From Akebia trifoliata (lineage: Eukaryota > Streptophyta > Magnoliopsida > Ranunculales > Lardizabalaceae), in contig CM030705.1 in assembly GCA_017979445.1 (NCBI GenBank), forward strand, positions 16,199,040-16,263,039: 64,000 nt of DNA, written 5' to 3'. Positions 56,815 to 64,000 of the stretch are shown in pieces; position 1 is the first letter of the stretch; each line of letters begins with the position of its first letter. Made by a program: the position numbers and the translations under genes. The notes under the pieces were generated by a model. The model searched no databases, was not told where the DNA came from, and worked only from the letters and a program-made list of their open reading frames with translations.

Positions 56815-58859
56815 CATTGAGGATCATACTTGAAAAACTCCAAGTGTGGGAACATTGCGTGATTGACCTAGTTTTTATTATTATGTTTTTTAGTTCAGTT
56901 TATGTTGATTGTTTATTTGTTTATTTATCTTTTATTGTTCGATTATCGATTATGCGTTTGGACTTTGAATATCGGATACTTTGGTATATTATTCTTATGG
57001 TTTTATCAAACATTATCTTTGTGGTTTAAACGAGGCTTGTTTAGAGTGATCCTAAATCTTAAAAGTTGGTGTTATTAATAATGGATTAATGATTGTTGAC
57101 GTAGAGAGATTGTCATTTTTTGCGATGATCTATTATTGGACGATTTGTTTTTTATTTATTTTTGTAGGTATGTGACCTTTTATTTTATTTTTTACAATCA
57201 ATTTGTTTTGACAAAAAACTGTGCTGTCCATTGACAGCAAGATTAAAAAACAAAAAAAACAAAAACAAAAAAATCTGGTACACTATTGGCAACAGAAATG
57301 GTTAAAACGTTGGGAGTGGGGTGCATTGAGTAAAATTTTCAAAACCTCATTTTAAAATAAGTTTTTTTTTTGTTTTATTCTTCCTAAGTTATAATCGTCT
57401 TCTTCAATCGAATCCCTCTGTTGAACCCATCTTCCTCAACCAAAACGAACTAGAGATCGATTGGTTTCGGCCTTTCAATCCAGCCGAATTGATCAACTTG
57501 ATCAGTTCCTTACAATGAAAAGGTATAGAGCTGCAAAACAGCAACCATCTCGAATTTAAATCGGTTTTGAAAGATTTCCTATGGAAATCGATGTCGCTCT
57601 CGGCTGTAAAGTATAGAGTTCGTGCTGACTTGGATTGGTGAGAAGTCCCAAGAAGATGTTTGGATCTTGTAAGAACGAGACATGTAGATCGGTTCTTTAA
57701 AAGGTTTTTTTTTACAGAAATTTTGAAGTTTTTTTTCTCTGATCAAATAATTTTAAAAAAATCTTCCGATTTCCCGCCAGAGTCTCGATTTCTTTTGATT
57801 TTAAGATGGGTAGATTAATTCAAAACCAAAAACCAGGAGCTTGGTTTATCAATTTTGTTGGAATCACAACGCATATGGAACTTTCGAACATGAACCCAGC
57901 GCCAACACAGAAGTGTGGAATTTTCGGTTTCGTTTTTCTTTTGGTTGTTTTTAAACAATTGTTTGGAGAGGCTTAGGAATTTTATTGGCTCTGTTTTCAT
58001 GGAATTAGATTATGGAATTTTGAATTTGCAAAGAATCTCGATCTGTTGTTGAAGGTGTTGACGATGAGAGGATGGCAGGAATATTTCTAGCTGCTAATTC
58101 AGCATCTTCAAAATAAATCCGGTTGATTTGGTGATTGGAAATCAACGATGATGATGTATGGTCCATCAAGACCTTTACATTTTCTTGTTCCCACCCTTCG
58201 ATCAGTTGAACCTTCACCGAATTTTTCTCTTGAGTCTCTTATATCAGATATCAGATTTGTAAACCATTCCACGTTGGTCTGATTTAAAGATCATTTGAAT
58301 AAGAGAGACTTGGGAGTTTGGACTCTTCTCGTTTTTTTTTCTTATGTTTCGAAATTTCTAAGGGTAAAAATCATCGGATCATAAGAGAAATCACTTCAAA
58401 ATTTTTGTGTAAGTTCCCTTTTGTTTTGTTTTAAAAAAAAAAATTGATTTAAAAAATAAAAAAATAAAAAAAATATATGATTTCAATTTGTTTAAGGATG
58501 ATCATGGTTTTCTATTTCAACAATTATCATCCCCATTCTTGGTACAATATTATTTGGAATCTCAATTTGGTTTGGATCACCCAAAATGACCCTTGGTTGG
58601 ACTATAAAAATTACAAAATTATGCTTATTGCAATGATTGGATCTAATTCATTATCATATGCCATATTCATTGATTAATTTGCCATGATCGATCTATGAAG
58701 GTGATGTGTATGTTTAAATCTTAAATCGGACCATATTATTAGTTTATGTTAATTGCCCATCTAACATGCCATAATCTTACATGAGACACATGTTTGATGT
58801 TGATCATAATGTTGATGTGATGGAATGTGATCGGATTGGTATTTAATATTCATGTGATA
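56815..58859 (+). other. Ogre leader, first part
   Basis: About 2 kb without a supported gene. T-rich and A-rich tracts at 57230-57380 and 58430-58480. Confidence 0.5.
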
Positions 58860-59770
58860 TCAATGTTGTAATGGTTTGATAAGGCCCCGGGCACACCCCA
58901 CCTTATTTTGCACATACCACATGCACGTTTACTATTTTGTACACGTCCTATATAGCTAACGTTGCACTAGTGCGTGGCCCGGTCTCTTCGGAGATGCGAC
59001 ATCATTCATGAAAATCACAACTCCAGTCACGTACCTTAGGGTATATCAAACTGGGGCATCAATGCCGTCTGATCAGGTGATTCTGAGAGATATATTGATG
59101 CACCCAGGCTGGAGTGACCTGAGCCTTTGACCTATTGTGAGCTACACAGTCACATGTCCCGATTGTCAACGTAGTACTAGTACGTGGTCGGTCCCCTAGT
59201 GGGATGCCAAACCATTTACGAAAGCTACAACTCTTGACTCGTACCCATAGGTATGTAAAAGATAATCTAAGTATATCAATTGCACTTCTTGATCAAAATC
59301 GGTGCCTAAGCAAGATCTTGCCCCGCTGTACCCTACTGTACGAGGGGGATAGACTACGTCTATTCTAGACGAGAGGTATTTAAGTGGGCCCTTGCTCAAC
59401 ATTGTGCGCCACCTCTCAACTGGAGATTAAACTGGCTATTTTTTATTTCAGAGAAGTGAATTGAGGTTTTATATTATCACTTATACGGTATATCAAACCA
59501 AGTCACCACGTATCGAAAGGTATATAGGTGTGCTTGGGCAATGGTGGCCAGATAAAAATGTATTGCACGTAATAAGTTTAGAGTCTAGAAACCTTCCCAG
59601 TAGGTCACGACTCGAACTTATCGTGGGTGTTCCCGGGTTGTTTATTGAATGAAACCTTTTGATTGATGAATGTGTGTGAATGATGTGAATGGTGAGATCA
59701 GAGTATATAATTGTCCTCAAGGATTAAAAATGTTATTTTTGAAAATTGAAATGGGTGCACCGACCCAATA
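58860..59770 (+). repeat. conserved Ogre leader block
   Basis: Matches 46380-47260 (inverted) closely and 29360-29960 more distantly. Contains repeated GTATATCAAAC(C/T) boxes at 59041 and 59490 and the antisense ORF at 59402-59196. A TTTTTTATTTCAG acceptor-like run ends near 59451. Confidence 0.85.
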
Positions 59771-60094
59771 AAGAATCCATTCTTTTACAATAATGACCCA
59801 ATCCATCCCGATCCAACAATCATGGTGGGCCGGGCCATTTAAATTGAAAATGGAAATCAAATTTTCAAAAGAAGACAAATAGTTTACAGAATGAGAATAT
59901 TTTTCAGAAAAGAATGTTTTCCAAAAGAAGTGTTTTCTAGAAAAAAATGTTTTCTAAGGAAAAATATTTTCCAAAAAATGTTTTCCATAAGAATAAGATT
60001 TTCTGAAAGGAAAATATTTTCTAAATAAAAAGAAAATTGACATTTTACATGGACCTTGGAAGAGTACTAAAATACCCTTTTGTGTCAAACCAGG
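59771..60094 (+). repeat. pre-ORF1 spacer with degenerate TTTTCCAAAAGAA repeats
   Basis: Units such as AATGTTTTCCAAAAGAAGTG between 59890 and 60040; the same family as 45986-46240. Confidence 0.7.
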
Positions 60095-61276
60095 ATGCTA
60101 GTCGCAGGCGATAACTCAATCGATCAGTTAGTCAAAACAACCGTCATAGGAATGCACCTTGTAGAGAAGATCAATTTTGGGAGATTCATGTTGAGGAGTG
60201 CTTTTTACTTCCACAAATTTGAGATAGACTGAAACCTCTTACATGCTATGGCTAAGCGATGGAACCCCTATCTTCACATATTTCATATGGGGTATATGCA
60301 CTTGTGCCCCACTCACGAGGATTATTGTGGCATCATGAGAATATCCACTTCAGGACCTTTAGTCAGGCCCTCATTGAAGACTAGATATTTTGGTGACCTC
60401 GCCACAGGACTGAACATTTTCAAGGAAGAAGCCAAGGCCTTAGTCCATGACGGGAGATTGGACTTAGTACCTTTATTGGGCCTGTATCGCTCCCGCAGTC
60501 ATCCCGTCAATGTAAAACCCGAAGCCTGGCGAGCCACTAGAGACTATCGATTATGCCTAGGAATCCTAGCCCAATACATACTGACATCTAATAGTGATGG
60601 CCAAACTATCCCTGAGTCCTTCATAGATATAGCCTCTCAACTCTCAAGGAAAGCCAACCCGGTACCTCTCATCCTAGCTGAAACTTTCTCAGGTTTAGAT
60701 GCCATAAAAAATGGTGAGCGGGAAAGCTTCAAATGAAGCCCCTACTTACTCTATATGTGACTTTGTGATCGTCTCAAAATCGTAGATGTTCCCTCAAACA
60801 TCGAATATGGGCCAGAACACTTTTCCAAGAGAAACCTATTAGTGTGTCACAACTCAGTCAAAGCTTGGAGCAAATGGTTAGACTCTCGTCTTGGCTGTCA
60901 TATCGATTTTAGGTGCCCTTGGTGGATGATTGATCCCCCTGTTGTAGGAATCAAAGGATCCTACTATGTCCGTCTGATTGGTTTAGAAGAAACATCTTTT
61001 TACCATCCTAATCTGATCCCAGAACAGTACGACGTACCTATAGAGTTATCTTTACCTCAGCACAAAGCTTTCTTTCCTCCCGAGCTTTTGACCGAAAAGT
61101 TAGTACATCTTATTGAGAAAGCTTGGAACAAGCGCACCTTAAGGTATCCAGACGGACCAGCAGAATTCAGAGAGCCAGTTGTTAGAGCCAAGAGGGTCAA
61201 GCCTGACAGCAATCCTGATGACCATCAAGACAAAGCCAAGCGTCCATGTAAAAATAGTTCAAGTCAAATTTATTGA
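60095..61276 (+). pseudogene. Ogre ORF1 (DUF7745/plant-mobile-domain-like) with three in-frame TGA
   Basis: One frame from ATG 60095 to TGA 61274-61276, 394 codons, interrupted by TGA at 60230-60232, 60734-60736 and 60758-60760 and by no frameshift. Landmarks: HMGYMHLCPTHEDYCGI near residue 60, DYRLCLGILAQYILTS near 150, KAWSKWLDSRLGCHIDFRC near 255, LIGLEETSFYHPNLIPEQ near 300, and a basic tail with KRVKPD and KRPCK, a possible nuclear signal. Ogre elements are defined by such an extra ORF before gag; its function is unknown. Each TGA could have come from TGG or CGA by a single transition. A later start at 60248 is also possible. Confidence 0.75.
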
Positions 61277-61462
61277 AAGATGTTTTAATAAGAACATATT
61301 GTTTGCCAATTATTTTCAATAAAACTATCTTTCTTTTTGAATAAATATTTATTTCATTTTCGAATACTCATTGTGTGAATGGATTGGTGCACAAACCTCA
61401 ATAAAATGATTCTTTAAAATGTTATCAAGGGGGTAATACTGAAATTGACTAAATCTATCTTT
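61277..61462 (+). other. spacer between ORF1 and gag
   Basis: About 185 bp, AT-rich, no gene. Confidence 0.6.
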
Positions 61463-64000
61463 GATGGGGTCATATAGGATTATCATTGCGCCCAAACTCA
61501 AGCATCCACCTCCTAGTTGGAGTCGTAAGTCCAGTCGGTTAGAACGAGCCATAGTACCAAGTCAACAAGTAGAAATGGCGTCAGAATTTGAGCTCACAGA
61601 GATCCGTAAGATCTTGGCAGCCTTTGCTAATGATATCAACAGTATAAAAGGCAAAGTGGAAGTGTTAGAACAAACCTCGGAATTGTAGACACCTCATTTT
61701 TGCACTCGCCTGATTAATCAACTCGTCAACCCGATCGCAACGATTCCCAATGATGGATGTTTATTCCATTGCTTTATTTTATTACCAGAAATATTTCAGA
61801 AATCCGGATGAAGTATCTCGAACTGACAAAACCTTAGAAACCACGCTACGCTAGGAAAATACGACTCCAGAAACATAGAAATCATCATCTTGCAGACCCA
61901 AAAAGAAGTTTCACGATAAAAATCACTAAAAATGACCAAATTATCAAAATACCCCTAACATCAAAACAACCCTAGAGCCTACATTTTGATTAGGAAAACT
62001 CATTCAAACACATAAAATAACAAATCGAAATCAAATAAATCATTTCGCCAATTTTAACAGAATTTGACAAAATTACGAAAATGCCCCTCATAAAGTTCAC
62101 AATCATTTCACACAAAATTTTTTATAAATGACACAAACTAATATTTCCATTGAATTCCTTATGAAAAATCGATTCTAAAACATCTTAGAACATTAAAAAC
62201 CGACTTAAAACGTGAAAAGTCCTCTCCGAGGGTAAAACGGTAATTTCACAATTTTCATAATTAAAAATTTTGAAATTAATAAATAAAATATTAAATAATT
62301 AAAGTGAAACATTAATGAAATTAATTTAAAATTTTGAACTAAAAAAATCGATCAATCGGACTCATGGAAAATTGTTGAGGGTTCGTGAGATATTTCTTTA
62401 AGGACCCCTCCATTTGGGGGTCCAAAGAATTAAAGATATAATAGAGGAGGGTTCTCCAAAAAATTAAAGTCAATCAAGCAAGACTAAAATCAAGGTATTA
62501 AAGTCAAACAAGTGAGACTAAAGTCAAAATTAAAGTCAATTAAGCAAGACTAAAGTCAAGATATTAAAAGTCAATCAATTAAGACTAAAGTAAAAAATCT
62601 TAAAGTCAATCAAATAAGACCAAAAGTCAAAATCATAATAGAGTTCTAATTAAATAATAACTCTATTTAATAGAGTTCTAACTAAAATACAATTCTACCT
62701 AAAACAATTCTAATTAAAATACAATTCTACCTAAAAGAATTCTAACTAAAACACAACCTTAACTAAAATAATTATAATCAAACACTAATTCTATCTAAAT
62801 CAACTCTTAAAAAAATCTATAAATAGAGGTCCTCACACCCTATTTTCGTATCAAATCATAAACCCTAAGAGAAGTAGGTCTAAAAGCCCCCTAACCTCCC
62901 ATAAACCCTAGTTTTGGAGTCCCAACTCCTTACCTAACATCTCTCCTTCGATTTTAGCCTCAAAAACACCTAAAAGCCCTTCGAAAACACCCCAAAACCC
63001 ATAATAAACTCGAAGAATCCAGATCAAAAAAGGAGATACCTTGCCTCGGAGATCAGAAATCTAAATCCGGAAACAGAACGAAGTAAGGAATACGGTACAA
63101 GGAGTAGTTTTTGTCGGATCTGAGGGAACAAGGTCTTTGCTATTGGAAAGGTATAATTTCTTCTTTTTTTTTATCTAGATTTTAAGCAATGTAACTTATT
63201 TGGAAAATTAGTAGAGACCGACTTTGGCCTGGCGGGGTTGGTGCCTAACACCTTCCAACCCCGTAATGTAATCCCCGAATTCAATTTTTTCTGTTATAGA
63301 TTAGTTTTTTATCCGTTTAGAGTCATTGATCGGTTCCTAGACTGTAATAACTAGGTGGCGACTCCTAAACCTCAAGGGTTAAAAGCAGATCCGCGCACCC
63401 CACGGATCGAGGGCACTTTCAGGAATCGACGAGAAATCCTCTAGATGACTTAAAGGAAAAAAAGGTTGAAGAGAAACTTCCACGTGAAGTCTTTGAACTC
63501 GACGGAGACGAAGAGTATGTTGATGAAAATCCGGCGTTATCTAACAGAATGTCTCAATTGGAGTCAGGTATGAAAAGTATAAAGGGTATTGATGAAATTA
63601 CAGCAGGCATTGAAGCTCTGAACCGCATCCTTAGAATCCATTTGCCAGAGAAGTTTGGGATGCCTGAAATGGACAAGTTCAGTGGGACAGGGTGTGCGAA
63701 AACACATCTTAAAGTGTATGTTACCAACATGCGCACTATGGGGCTCAGCAATGAACAGATGACATTATTGTTCCAAAGAACTTTATCAGGATCAACACTA
63801 CCTTAGCTAATGTCTCAAGATCCAGTTACTGTGGGTACATGGGAGAACATGTCAAAGGCCTTCTAGCATCAGTATAAATACAGTACTGAGATTGAGACCT
63901 CAAGAAGGGATTTGGAAGCAACTAAACAGAAAAATGGAGAGACATTCACTGATTTCATTGGTCACTGGAGGGCCAAGGCTACTCAAATATGGGATAGACC
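61463..64000 (+). pseudogene. gag: Ogre gag, split by a solo LTR and cut by the window end
   Basis: Starts at ATG 61464 (in TTGATGGGG) and runs in frame to 61683 with an ELTEIRKILAAFANDINSIK segment, likely coiled coil. The solo LTR intervenes. After it the same frame resumes from the duplicated GGAAT with NPLDDLKEKK, acidic residues and then the gag core: LRIHLPEKFGMPEMDKFSGT, FQRTLSG, and TFTDFIGHWRAKATQIW near the window end. Two TAG codons (63804-63806 and 63865-63867) also break it. The core matches the capsid-like retrotransposon gag domain. Confidence 0.85.
61684..63421 (+). mobile_element. solo LTR of the Ogre family inside gag
   Basis: Starts TGTAGACACCTC, ends GGGCACTTTCA, 1738 bp. 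GGAAT stands on both sides (61679-61683; 63422-63426). TATA box CTATAAATAG at about 62817. Same family and orientation as its host's own 5' LTR. Confidence 0.95.

Larger units (their letters stand above)
55072..64000 (+). mobile_element. Ogre element, 5' part (runs past the window)
   Basis: 5' LTR, primer-binding site, 3.3-kb leader, ORF1 and the start of gag are seen in order; pol and the 3' LTR lie beyond the window. The base pattern AAGAT before the LTR (55067-55071) should recur after the distant 3' LTR. It was inserted in the gypsy leader repeat and later received a solo LTR of its own family in gag. Confidence 0.9.

Overview
The window is a repeat-dominated stretch of a flowering-plant nuclear genome, most likely a eudicot. 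Evidence: AT-rich spacers, Ty3/gypsy Tat/Ogre-lineage and Ty1/copia LTR retrotransposons, plant-type hAT and PIF/Harbinger DNA transposons, a foldback MITE, and one intact host gene, a single-exon plant U-box E3 ligase. All domain calls come from reading translations; no database search was run.

Layout. 1-9105: 3' part of a Tat-lineage element on + (broken pol, an antisense ORF downstream of integrase, polypurine tract, 3' LTR). About 9.1-13.5 kb: decayed Ty3/gypsy element on - (gag zinc knuckle at 10.2 kb). 13.5-15.9 kb: decayed copia RT/RNase H and the start of its 3' LTR. That LTR is split by a 10.8-kb hAT element (15877-26637), which itself holds a PIF/Harbinger element (16480-22247, TTA target duplication). 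The Harbinger element carries a 63-bp exon-like piece of a SAM-domain gene. 26.9-31 kb: an old Ogre-like element carrying a MITE (28403-28783) and a transposon-protein remnant. 34301-35545 (-): intact PUB-type U-box gene. 35.7-38.7 kb: AT-rich spacer with an orphan terminal exon at 37525-37710.

38727-51025 (-) is a complete 12.3-kb LTR retrotransposon with a perfect GTCTC duplication and LTRs differing at only about two positions, yet it has lost ORF1, gag and the RT/RNase H core. It is therefore a recent, non-autonomous Ogre derivative. Its 3' untranslated region holds two adjacent minisatellite arrays (34-bp and 33-bp units, about 970 bp each) whose units share a 5-bp hairpin with one compensatory base-pair change between arrays. 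From 52.4 kb a fragment of the gypsy 5' region seen at 11 kb recurs. It is cut by a solo LTR (53203-54961, ATCAC duplication) and, 110 bp further on, by the 5' LTR of a longer Ogre element (55072 to beyond the window). That element has a PBS, a long 5' leader, ORF1 with in-frame TGA codons, and a gag interrupted by another solo LTR of the same family (61684-63421, GGAAT duplication).

Apart from the U-box gene nothing looks like a working host gene. The window records repeated nested insertion, mostly by one Ogre-like LTR family that has inserted, been excised to solo LTRs by recombination, and amplified as a deleted derivative.
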